A stretch of DNA of 25,717 nucleotides from CAYFJO01 sp964343305. GTDB taxonomy: Bacteria; Planctomycetota; Planctomycetia; Pirellulales; Pirellulaceae. Position 1 is the stretch's first letter; every line of letters begins with the position of its first letter. The notes beneath the pieces were generated by a model that saw only the letters and a program-made list of their open reading frames with translations, was not told the DNA's origin and did not search any database. Below, piece by piece: positions 15,230 to 23,100 of the stretch. The stretch is from NCBI GenBank assembly GCA_964343305.1, contig CAYFJO010000125.1:1-25717 (forward strand). The letters are read 5' to 3'. The translations under genes and the position numbers were made by a program.

Positions 15230-15709
15230 GTGCCAAGAGAATTTCAGGGTCGTGTTGATGCTGGACCAGAAGGTCGGTTCGCCATTGTCGTTTCCCGGTA
15301 TAACGAGTCGATCACTGAGAAGCTTCTGACCGGAGCGGTCGAGAAGTTGGCGGATGCGGGCGTTGAGGACAGCCAGATCGACGTTGTGCGGGTCCCTGGT
15401 GCTTGGGAGATTCCCGTTGTGGCGGCCGGTTTGGCGCGCAGCCAAGATTATGCCGCAATACTCACCCTGGGTGCCGTCATCAAAGGCGAAACGTCGCACG
15501 ACGAGCACATCAACCGCCAGGTGAGTGTCACGCTGGGTGAACTTGCCGTAGAAACGGGTATTCCAGTTCTGTTTGGAATTTTGACCTGCAACACGTTGGA
15601 ACAAGCGATTCATCGATCGGGCGGAAACGTGGGAAACAAGGGAGTGGAATGCGCCGAAGCGGCCTTGGAAATGGTTCACCTTCTATCCCAGTTGCCTGGT
15701 GAACTATAA
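15230..15709 (+). CDS. ribH: 6,7-dimethyl-8-ribityllumazine synthase
   Basis: RibH condenses 5-amino-6-ribitylaminouracil with 3,4-dihydroxy-2-butanone 4-phosphate to form lumazine, the direct precursor of riboflavin. The 159-residue protein is the usual family length. It shows FAIVVSRYN (17-25), PGAWEIP (56-62), GAVIKGETSHDEHI with the catalytic histidine at 90, IPVLFGILTCNTLEQA (111-126) and GNKGVECAEAALEM (135-148). The start is a GTG at 15230, preceded by GAGGG four bases ahead, 20 bases after the rho stop. Upstream in-frame codons overlap rho and are not used. The product feeds the substrate of RibF, encoded elsewhere in this window. Confidence 0.96.
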   Translation: MPREFQGRVDAGPEGRFAIVVSRYNESITEKLLTGAVEKLADAGVEDSQIDVVRVPGAWEIPVVAAGLARSQDYAAILTLGAVIKGETSHDEHINRQVSVTLGELAVETGIPVLFGILTCNTLEQAIHRSGGNVGNKGVECAEAALEMVHLLSQLPGEL

Positions 15710-15763
15710 TAGTAATAGGCACACGGCGTGTGTGTCTCCCACCTTCCAACCTTTGGGTCCGTG

Positions 15764-16180
15764 ATGTCGCGACGCAGCCGAGCACGTGAAGTCGTTTTGC
15801 AAGTTCTTTATCAGGACGATCTGAATCCAGGTCGCTCGCTGAATGAAGACGACGAGTTTATGGCCGGGCGGCTCAACCAGGACGAAGAGTTGCTGACGTT
15901 TGCGACGTCGTTGCTTTCCGGCGTGCGCCGTAATCGTGGCGAGTTGGACGAATTGCTGGGCCGCAGTGCCGACAACTGGAGCCTCGACCGCATGGCCGTG
16001 ACGGATCGAAACGTGCTTCGCCTGGGAGCCTACGAAATTCTCTACGCCGACACGCCGCCGCGCGTGGCGATCAACGAAGCAGTCGATCTGGCCAAGCGAT
16101 TTGGTGCCAAACAATCGCCTCAGTTCGTGAATGGAATTCTTGATCGCTTGCTGCACGAGTCGCAGGGCGACGAGGCGTAA
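15764..16180 (+). CDS. nusB: Transcription antitermination factor NusB
   Basis: NusB binds boxA RNA with NusE (ribosomal protein S10) and prevents premature termination in rRNA operons. The 138-residue all-helical protein shows RAREVVLQVLYQDDLN at its start, WSLDRMAVTDRNVLRLGAYEIL in the middle and VAINEAVDLAKRFGAKQSPQFVNGILD at the end, all typical NusB segments. The chosen start is the ATG at 15764 (MSRRSRAR); a GTG one codon earlier is possible. It follows ribH by 54 bases. The ribH-nusB pairing is common across bacteria. Confidence 0.95.
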   Translation: MSRRSRAREVVLQVLYQDDLNPGRSLNEDDEFMAGRLNQDEELLTFATSLLSGVRRNRGELDELLGRSADNWSLDRMAVTDRNVLRLGAYEILYADTPPRVAINEAVDLAKRFGAKQSPQFVNGILDRLLHESQGDEA

Positions 16181-16197
16181 TACGACAATTCTACTGT

Positions 16198-16251
16198 GGG
16201 ACGGATTTCCAATCCGTCCGCCGCGTATCGGGACGGATTGAAAACCCGTCC
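16198..16251. repeat. Pair of GGACGGATT palindromes after nusB
   Basis: GGACGGATT (16199-16207) and AATCCGTCC (16211-16219) make a perfect 9-bp stem with a 3-base loop. A second, slightly imperfect palindrome follows at 16231-16251 (GGACGGATT with AACCCGTCC). The two palindromes are also inverted copies of each other, so alternative pairings are possible. No T-run follows. They lie in the 154-base nusB-ftsY gap. Confidence 0.75.
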
Positions 16252-16334
16252 TACGGACCGGCCAAGACAAATCTTGCGGCTCGCGATAGAATTGGGCTTT
16301 TGATACTCGCAATCCTCCATTCCGCGGAGTTGAG

Positions 16335-17273
16335 ATGGGCCTGTTTAGCAGCATTAAGAGTGGTTTTCAAAAGGCATTGAAAAAGACCGTCGCGGTCTTG
16401 AACACGGACATTCGTGATGTATTCAAGGCGGAAGGCCGGTTGGTGGACGACGAGTTTCTGGATGAACTCTATGCCGTCTTGATCAAGACCGACATGGGAA
16501 CCGGGCCGGCTCGCGAGATTCGGGACGGCATTGAAACGAAATTCCGCGGCCGCAAGGTTCACATGAGCGATTTCGTTGAAACGGCCAAGGAAACCGTCCA
16601 CGAGATCATGGACCAGCCGGAAGAGCCGATCAAGTTTGCCGACAGCGGACCGACAGTGGTGATGGTCGTTGGTGTGAATGGTTCGGGAAAGACGACTTCG
16701 ATCGCGAAGCTGGGACAACTGTTTCGGGATGCGGGCAAGTCGGTCGTTCTGGGCGCGGGTGACACATTTCGTGCGGGCGCGGTTCAGCAACTCATCATCT
16801 GGTCCCAACGAATTGGTGCCGAGATCATCACAGGCGAAGAAAAGGTCGATCCTGCCAGCGTTGCCTATCGGGCGGTCGAGCGAGCGGTCGAGACGAACGC
16901 CGACGTCTGCGTGGTCGACACGGCGGGACGACTACAAACGCAGTCGAATTTGATGCAGGAGCTGGGTCGCATCCACCGGGTGATCGGCAAGGTGATTCCT
17001 GGTGCCCCGCATGAAGTGTTACTCGTTCTGGACGCAACCGCCGGACAGAACGGCATCAGTCAGGCCAGTGGTTTTTCCGAAGCCGCCCAGTGCACGGGCA
17101 TCGTCCTTGCGAAGCTCGACGGAACGGCCAAGGGTGGTGTGGCGATCCCCATTCGCAAAAAGTTCGATCTGCCGGTAAAGTACATCGGCTTGGGAGAGAA
17201 AGTCGAAGATCTCGAACTCTTCAACGTCGACTGGTACGTCGATGCCCTGTTCGACGAAGTCAAAGGGGAATGA
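16335..17273 (+). CDS. ftsY: Signal recognition particle receptor FtsY (short form)
   Basis: FtsY receives SRP-bound ribosomes at the inner membrane; GTP hydrolysis in the FtsY-Ffh pair hands the nascent chain to the translocon. The 312-residue protein has only the N and G domains and lacks the long acidic A domain of E. coli FtsY. A short amphipathic start (MGLFSSIKSGFQKALKKTVA) could be the membrane-targeting helix. GTPase motifs are GVNGSGKTTSIAKL (113-126), AGDTFRAGAVQQL (141-153), VVDTAGRLQTQ (193-203) and LAKLDGTAKGG (258-268). The start is the ATG at 16335 with GGAG seven bases ahead. The GAA TGA at the 3' end is the outer edge of inverted repeat copy C. Confidence 0.97.
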   Translation: MGLFSSIKSGFQKALKKTVAVLNTDIRDVFKAEGRLVDDEFLDELYAVLIKTDMGTGPAREIRDGIETKFRGRKVHMSDFVETAKETVHEIMDQPEEPIKFADSGPTVVMVVGVNGSGKTTSIAKLGQLFRDAGKSVVLGAGDTFRAGAVQQLIIWSQRIGAEIITGEEKVDPASVAYRAVERAVETNADVCVVDTAGRLQTQSNLMQELGRIHRVIGKVIPGAPHEVLLVLDATAGQNGISQASGFSEAAQCTGIVLAKLDGTAKGGVAIPIRKKFDLPVKYIGLGEKVEDLELFNVDWYVDALFDEVKGE

Positions 17274-17396
17274 CGAAACACCCAATGACGAAAGAATGAC
17301 AAAGCACAGAGCCCGAAACTTGCACACGTTTTTCGGTTCTTGTCATTCACTCATTCGCGCTTCCTTCGTCACTGGGTGTTTCGTCATTCGTCATTC
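17269..17396. repeat. Stop-associated inverted repeat, copy C
   Basis: The left arm (17269-17297) begins GAATGACGAAACACCCAATG; its first TGA is the ftsY stop (17271-17273). The right arm (17361-17396), read on the minus strand, contains GACGAAACACCCAGTGACGA preceded by GAATGACGAAT. Copies A and B read GAAATACCC here, so both arms of copy C carry the same T-to-C change and pairing is kept. About 63 bases separate the arms. Confidence 0.85.
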
Positions 17397-17539
17397 CCAC
17401 CGCAGTCGTTAAAGTTTCTCATCTCGACGCGAAAAACTTCTAAATGTGGCCATTTCGCCTCGACATTCTCAACAATTCCGGCGGGCTCGTGGCCGATAGT
17501 TTCTTTGGACAAACATCCAACCAGTGATGTGCGCGACAT
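17384..17539 (-). CDS. Candidate 51-residue protein ending in the repeat (uncertain)
   Basis: A 51-codon frame begins at an ATG (17539) with AGAGG a few bases ahead. It encodes MSRTSLVGCLSKETIGHEPA and then GIVENVEAKWPHLEVFRVEM. It stops at a TGA within the right arm of repeat copy C, as coaE stops within copy B. Composition is plausible for a real protein, but the length is short and no family is recognised. It may be a relic of a longer gene. Confidence 0.25.
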   Translation of the reverse strand: MSRTSLVGCLSKETIGHEPAGIVENVEAKWPHLEVFRVEMRNFNDCGGNDE

Positions 17540-17674
17540 GTAACCTCTGCGACGTCGCCGCATGAGTGCCACATCACTCCTACCACTGTTTACCACAAAC
17601 CACAGGGTGCGAAGCCTACGCACCTCCTACCTTACGCCTTGCACACCATATTCAAGGATTGGGAGTATCCTGCC
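17397..17674. other. Gap between repeat C and the beta-barrel gene
   Basis: Apart from the candidate 51-aa frame I see one small palindrome, GGTGCG (17606-17611) with CGCACC (17619-17624), 50 bases before the beta-barrel start codon. No convincing promoter pair was found, although the highly expressed appearance of the next gene predicts one here. Confidence 0.4.
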
Positions 17675-19009
17675 ATGAGAATTCTTTCCTTAACTCTTTC
17701 GGCCGCGTTGGTCACCTGCTTGTTTGCAGTCACTGCCACCGCGCAAATTATTGAGACACCCACATCGGTCAAACCGATCGGGTTTACTCACGACTACTAT
17801 GAAGTCAATCAACCCGCGGAAGAGTCGCCCAGCGACGACGTCGTGCCCGAAGTCGAAAACGGCGGTGGATGCGACGGTTGTTGTGACGCCTGTGGTTGCG
17901 ACGACGGCGGATGCTGCTCGTCATGCGATTGCTGCAGCGGCTGCTGCTGTTGTTACTTGTTTGGCCCCTGCGAACCGTTTTCGATCGGCCAAATTGGTTG
18001 CTGCGGTCCGACGATCGGCGGTTGGATTTCGATGGGTTACCATGCCCAACCGACGCCCTTGTCGCAAGCCAATGGCGACTTGCTCGCCTTCAACGATGTG
18101 CCCAACGGTCTTCGTGCCCACCAAGTGTGGATGTACATGGAAAAAGAAGCATGTGCCAGTTGCTGCTCATGGGATTGGGGTTACCGCATTGACTTCATGT
18201 ACGGTACCGACGCACAAAAGACCCAAGCTTTCGGCAACGCTGCACTAGGGGCCACTGGTGGTGGTTGGGACGCTGGATGGGACAATGGAATTTACGGTTG
18301 GGCGATGCCTCAAGCGTACGTCGAATTGGCTCGTGGCGACTTGTCCGTCATCGTTGGCCACTTCTTCACCATTGTTGGTTACGAAGTGGTAACCGCCCCG
18401 GATAACTTCTTCTACAGCCACGCGTTGACCATGTTCAACAGCGAACCGTTTACGCACACCGGCGTTCTGGCGTCCTACCAAGCCAGCAACGCGACCAAAG
18501 TCTTCGCTGGCTGGACGCAAGGTTGGGACACGGCTTTCTTCCGCAATAACAACGGTGCGAGTAGCTACCTGGGTGGTTTCTCTCACGACATTAGCAACAA
18601 CGTTAACTTCACCTACATCACGACCGCCGGCAACTTCGGTGCTCGTGGTTCGCAAGCTTACTCGCACAGCATGGTGTTCAGCTTCCAGATGACCGACCGC
18701 TTGGAATACGTTGTGCAAAGTGACCTGGTTCAAGTTGGTGCTGGTGCCCCCGTTGGTACATCGGCCTCGCAAGTTGGTATCAACCAATACACGTTCTACA
18801 CCGTTTCGGACTGTGTCAAGCTTGGTTTCCGAAACGAATGGTGGAAGAGCGGCGACAACTCGTTCCACGAAGCCACGTTTGGTGTCAACATCAAACCACA
18901 CGCCAATCTGACCATTCGACCGGAAATCCGTCACGATTGGTCCCCGGCGATTGCCACGCAAGCCGCGGCTCGCTGGATCTTCGGCATCGATGCAATCATG
19001 ACCTTCTAA
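17675..19009 (+). CDS. BBP2-family outer-membrane beta-barrel protein with Cys-rich N-terminus
   Basis: This is a 444-residue secreted protein. The signal peptide (MRILSLTLSAALVTCLFAVT) is probably cleaved after ATA at residue 23. A cysteine-rich segment follows (17 cysteines between residues 66 and 110, for example CDCCSGCCCCY). The rest fits the BBP2 family (putative beta-barrel porin-2, PF07642): WDWGYRIDFMYGTDAQKTQA, PQAYVELARGDLSVIVGHF, TIVGYEVVTAPDNFFYSHAL, EPFTHTGVLASYQ and GWTQGWDTAF. Alternating hydrophobic strands run to the C-terminal phenylalanine typical of outer-membrane proteins. The start is the ATG at 17675, with GGGAG upstream; an earlier in-frame ATG (17639) would spoil the signal peptide. 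Codon use is strongly biased (GGT, ACC, AAC, TTC), as in highly expressed genes. It probably works as a channel or abundant envelope protein. Confidence 0.92.
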   Translation: MRILSLTLSAALVTCLFAVTATAQIIETPTSVKPIGFTHDYYEVNQPAEESPSDDVVPEVENGGGCDGCCDACGCDDGGCCSSCDCCSGCCCCYLFGPCEPFSIGQIGCCGPTIGGWISMGYHAQPTPLSQANGDLLAFNDVPNGLRAHQVWMYMEKEACASCCSWDWGYRIDFMYGTDAQKTQAFGNAALGATGGGWDAGWDNGIYGWAMPQAYVELARGDLSVIVGHFFTIVGYEVVTAPDNFFYSHALTMFNSEPFTHTGVLASYQASNATKVFAGWTQGWDTAFFRNNNGASSYLGGFSHDISNNVNFTYITTAGNFGARGSQAYSHSMVFSFQMTDRLEYVVQSDLVQVGAGAPVGTSASQVGINQYTFYTVSDCVKLGFRNEWWKSGDNSFHEATFGVNIKPHANLTIRPEIRHDWSPAIATQAAARWIFGIDAIMTF

Positions 19010-19034
19010 GACTTGCTTCGAAAACTGTTACGAA

Positions 19035-19070
19035 CAAAAAGGGCCGTCCGATTTCGGGCGGCCTTTTTTT
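19035..19070. terminator. Bidirectional intrinsic terminator after the beta-barrel gene
   Basis: GGCCGTCCG (19042-19050) pairs with CGGGCGGCC (19055-19063; one G-T wobble) around a 4-base loop. Seven T follow on the plus strand (19064-19070) and a run of A precedes, so it can end transcription from both the beta-barrel gene and the facing gene that stops at 19181. Confidence 0.9.
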
Positions 19071-19180
19071 GTAGACAGACCGGTGCCCTGAGTCCGTCCG
19101 GCTGATCGCCATGGGTGTGGATGAATTCGCTGAAATGGTTGGGCGAAAGGGAGTGAAATGCCCTGTCCCGTAGCGAGCTG

Positions 19181-19780
19181 TCATTCGATCGACTTATAGA
19201 ATTTGCCCCGCAACGATCGCAACTCCGTCCAAATCTTGGCTGTCGATTCTTGCGGCGAGACGCAGACGAAAATCAAGTTGGAATCCGGTCGAACTCGCGT
19301 GACCACTTCGAATCTCAAGGTCTGTGTCTGTTGCGTTGAGAACGGTTCGACCCATTCCAGATTGCCTTCGTACCTCGTTGGCTTTGAAGGTTCGCCATCT
19401 TGTTTCTTTAACATCATCGTGAACTTCGACGTGTCCACGGTTTTTCCTCGGCTTTTCAGAACAGCCGAGGAAAGGCCACGATAGTAAACCAACAATTCTT
19501 GCTGAACAATTTCACGGGTCAATTCTGGTTCAGAGTCCACTTCGAAGACGAACGCATACGAGAAAAACGAATCAGACTTGGCGTCGAACATCCCGGGCGC
19601 GAAACGGATGACCTCGGTTCCCTTAAGTTTCATTTTGGGGGCGAACGGCGGCGGCAGCTTGATTGTTTCGCCCGTCCAATTCTTCGGTGTATCCAGTTGA
19701 ATCGAATCGGTCTTGTCTTCGGCAGCGAGATTCGAAAGATTAAATGCAATAAATAGCACCAACATGGCGTATCGTTTCAT
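19181..19780 (-). CDS. Exported hypothetical protein
   Basis: This 199-residue protein has a signal peptide (MKRYAMLVLFIAFNLSNLAA, probable cleavage before EDK). The mature part is a soluble mixed alpha/beta sequence with segments such as TPKNWTGETIKLPPPFAP, SFFSYAFVFEVD and QTLRFEVVTRVRPDSNLIFV. It has no cysteines apart from one in VCVSP and no motif I can assign. It is likely periplasmic. The start is the ATG at 19780 with AAAGGACC upstream. It is divergent from the next gene, with 38 bases between start codons, and faces the terminator at 19035-19070. Confidence 0.8.
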   Translation of the reverse strand: MKRYAMLVLFIAFNLSNLAAEDKTDSIQLDTPKNWTGETIKLPPPFAPKMKLKGTEVIRFAPGMFDAKSDSFFSYAFVFEVDSEPELTREIVQQELLVYYRGLSSAVLKSRGKTVDTSKFTMMLKKQDGEPSKPTRYEGNLEWVEPFSTQQTQTLRFEVVTRVRPDSNLIFVCVSPQESTAKIWTELRSLRGKFYKSIE

Positions 19781-19818
19781 AGCGGGTCCTTTCCAGTGGT
19801 TTCAATGCGAGCGTTCTG

Positions 19819-20115
19819 ATGAGTCGGATTTTACTCTTCACCGTGCTGATTTTCACCCTGAATTCCACGCCGGCGCGAGCGGACCTTGTCTTTCCGGAAA
19901 TCGCCGGCACGGGAATTGAAATGCCGCCACCGACGCACGTCGCGATGGCTGGTGTCGCTCTTTCGGCCGCAATGGTTGGATTTGGGCTGCTGCTGACCAG
20001 AAAGCGAAGTCCTGCGACACGCCGCAAAGTGGCACTGACCGGGCTGATTCTCATGCTTGGTGCGACAATTGCATTCACGATCTGGTCGGTCATGGAACAC
20101 GGCACGTTGTTTTGA
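19819..20115 (+). CDS. Small membrane protein with signal peptide
   Basis: This 98-residue protein has an N-terminal signal (MSRILLFTVLIFTLNSTPARA, cleavage near ARA/D) and a short periplasmic stretch (DLVFPEIAGTGIEMPPPTHV). Two hydrophobic helices (AMAGVALSAAMVGFGLLL and VALTGLILMLGATIAFTIW) follow, separated by a basic loop (TRKRSPATRRK). No family is recognised. Its divergent, 38-base-spaced arrangement with the 199-aa exported protein suggests a shared control region and perhaps a shared task. A weak GCGAG lies ahead of the ATG. Confidence 0.65.
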   Translation: MSRILLFTVLIFTLNSTPARADLVFPEIAGTGIEMPPPTHVAMAGVALSAAMVGFGLLLTRKRSPATRRKVALTGLILMLGATIAFTIWSVMEHGTLF

Positions 20116-20125
20116 ATTTGCGTCG

Positions 20126-20176
20126 CACAGGCTGGCGGCCAAGGAGAAATCGGCGAAAACAGGCTGGCAGCCTGTG
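20126..20176. repeat. ACAGGCTGGC repeat and hairpin in a convergent gap
   Basis: ACAGGCT (20159-20165) and AGCCTGT (20169-20175) form a perfect 7-bp stem with a 3-base loop. A second, direct copy of ACAGGCTGGCGGCC lies at 20127-20140. The element fills the 71-base gap between two convergent genes and may act as a two-way transcription end, though no T-run is present. Confidence 0.6.
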
Positions 20177-20186
20177 GTACGAGTTT

Positions 20187-23100
20187 TCAAAGATCCCATT
20201 CGCTCATCTGTCGAGCGATTTTCAACATTTCGTTTTTTCGTTTTTCGAAGAAGCCGAAGAAGACCAGTAGCGAGATGCCCATCACGATGCCGAAGGCCCA
20301 CCACGGCCAGACGTTGTTCAAGCGTTGTTGGGCGTGAGCGACCATCGATAGCATGGCCATCAATAAAAACAGTGCGCCGAGAAACAAGTATGCTCGGACT
20401 TGCATCATGATGCCCACCAACATGCCAGCCACAGCCAACACGGCCAACACCATCGGCGGCCAAAGCTGGTCGCCGATGCCGCTGATGAAAATCTCGCTGG
20501 TCGAACTGATGTAGATCACGGCCACGCAAAGATATCGCACGGTCGCCAGTTGCGATTTGGTGAGTTGGTCGCGATGCAGTTGCACGGCGACCAGCGCAGA
20601 GACGGCGGGCGGGATGAGCCACATTTGTGGATGTGTGAGGAATTCGAGCGCGGGAAAACGATTGTAAAACAGCCACAGCGCGAAGTTCGCGAAGATGACG
20701 GCCGCAACGCCGCTGGTGAGCGACGCGCGAGTCATGCTGATCATCATATAGATGCCGCCGGCCAGCAGCATCACCAACGCCCCGTCCGCTCGATGTTCGA
20801 TCGCCCGAAAGCCAGCCACCACAATCACGGGCAAGATTGCCGCCGTGTGGAAAAACGGTTGCGCGAGCACCTGCAATTTTCGTTTGTCCAACATGTTCGC
20901 TAGCGCCACGCCGCCGAACGAAAGCAGCATCGCCACATAGGGCCAAAACTGTTTGATGCCAAATTGAAACAGCCACGGCATCGACAAATAAAGATGCCCG
21001 ATCATTCCCGCCGCGACGGCTTCGGCCACGTAAACGTATCCCGTCCGCTGCAGATCGTCCAGCGCCAGTGGATCGTGCCTCGGCAACACGGCGATGCAAA
21101 TTAATCCCGCGACCATCGCCAACACCATCACCGCCGCTGCGACCGCCGTCGGAACAGGTAACCCGCATCCCGTCTCGGTGTCGAACAGTCTTGTTTCGAT
21201 CACCAGCACGGCGGCGAAACAAACGATGCTCAGCAAACACGTCACGCCGGTCGCCTGCCGAATCGTTGGCATCCACGTGCTCGTCGCATTCATCAAGCGC
21301 GGCAACACCGCGCCGTAAACAAACATGGCCGCCGCCAGCACGAAAAACGTCCGGATCGGCAAGCTCAAATCGTCGGTGCTCATTTGCATCGGCGACAAAT
21401 CGGCCCACGACAACAAAACACACGATAAAGTTACCGTCGCCAGGCTCGCCCAGCGAATCCACACTCGCCGCTCGTCGGCAAACGCACCGAATCCAAACGC
21501 CAGTGGAACCACCGCCAGCGCCGCTAGATAGCGCAACCACCGCTCTTCCACGCTGGCAATCGCCGGCCACACGATCAACAAGACAACGGCCGCGATCAAC
21601 ACGTGGATCGTCGGTAACTGGCGGCTCATCACACGATGCGTCGCCGCTGGGCGCGGGATACCGATCTTGCGCCCAAGGAATTTGATGACGTGACGGTTGT
21701 ACCACCACAACGCCCAAGCCGCCGTCAGCCAACCGAGCACCAGCGCCACAACGACAGCCCGCTGTTGTCGCGTAGACATGTTGACCACAACGATCGCGAT
21801 CGCCAGTCCCGTCATCCACAAATATCTGCTGACGATTTTGAATCGCGCTCGATCGTTCCACGTGTTCAGCAGCAGCAAGCCAAACGAACTCGCAATCACC
21901 ACACCACCAAGCGGCGACAGAAGCACTCGCTCGTCCACAAAAAAACCGCGGCCGAAGACCGCCGCCACCAGCCACTCGCCAATGCCGGCCAGCAGAATCC
22001 AGATGCCCGACAACAGCGCCACGACGTTTGGCAACCGCACGAAGTTGCGTGGCATCAACACGTGTCGCACACGTCGCTGAACGACGTAAAAACCAAGCCA
22101 AATGAAACTGACTAAATGCAGACTCAACATCCAAACATGGACGATGCCTCGCGAGAACCATCCGTGTGGATCTATGACAAAAATCAGATGACCCGCGACA
22201 AGTGCCAGCGCCGCGGCGATCCAAGAGGCCTGCCAGTTTGTCTGGGCGATGCCGTAAGCCGTCGCCGTCCAGACCAGCATCAACATCATGAAAATGTGAA
22301 GCCAAAAGCCGCCAAGATCGTAGGATGCCCCGCGCATCGCGAACATCAGAGCGAATCCTCCGAACAGCAACATCGGCAGTTCGGTGAAAAACGAGTCGAC
22401 ATGCGCCGAGCGCCGCCGCCGCAGCACGGCGAACACGCACTGAGCCATCACGACACCGACCGTGCCCATCAAGACCGCGCGAAACGGCCACCACGAAGTC
22501 GGCGCGGAGTAGCGGTCGATGGTCGTCGCAACGAGCGCGGCCGTTGCCAGTCCCACGACGCCGACGAATGGAATGCGTCCGGTCGTCAGCACGCCGGGCC
22601 AGATCGTGATCGACAGCGCGACGATTAAAACGAGCGCCAGATAACCAAGCGGCCCGCCCGCTTCGTTGATCCATCCAGCCGACGAAGTGGGAAACCAAAA
22701 CACGCGGTGCAGAATCAACGCACTCAAGCTGACGACCAGCACGGCGTTCAGCGTCGCGTGCAAATCCAATTGGCTGAACGGAAAATCCGCCGAGAGATTC
22801 GTCGACCCGATGCGTCGCAAGTACGCGTACCAGACAAAGCCATAGATCGTCATGCCCAGCGAAACGGCCTGCAGGATGTTCAAAAACCACGCGGTCGCAA
22901 GCTTGGGATGCGGCGACGCCCACAACAGTACCAGCGACACGAGCACGACATATTGAAACACGCCCGATCCCGCGATCGCCAGCCACCCACGCCGCTCGGT
23001 AATCGCGTAAAACAAAAACGTCGCCACGATGATCGCGATCGGTACGCCAAACGAAACGTCTTTTCGCAAGTCGCCCAGCAACGAAGGTCGCATCGGCCCG

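Noticed and set aside
13731..15236. 501-codon frame antisense to rho
   Set aside because: It is histidine-, arginine- and valine-rich and mirrors rho codons; rho itself is beyond doubt.
15681..15710. TATAAT at the ribH stop as a nusB promoter
   Set aside because: The -10 is perfect, but the best -35 (TTCTAT, 18-base spacing) is poor and the sequence overlaps the end of ribH.
18245..18961. 238-codon frame antisense to the beta-barrel gene
   Set aside because: It has no start context and a valine/arginine bias typical of antisense reading of biased codons.
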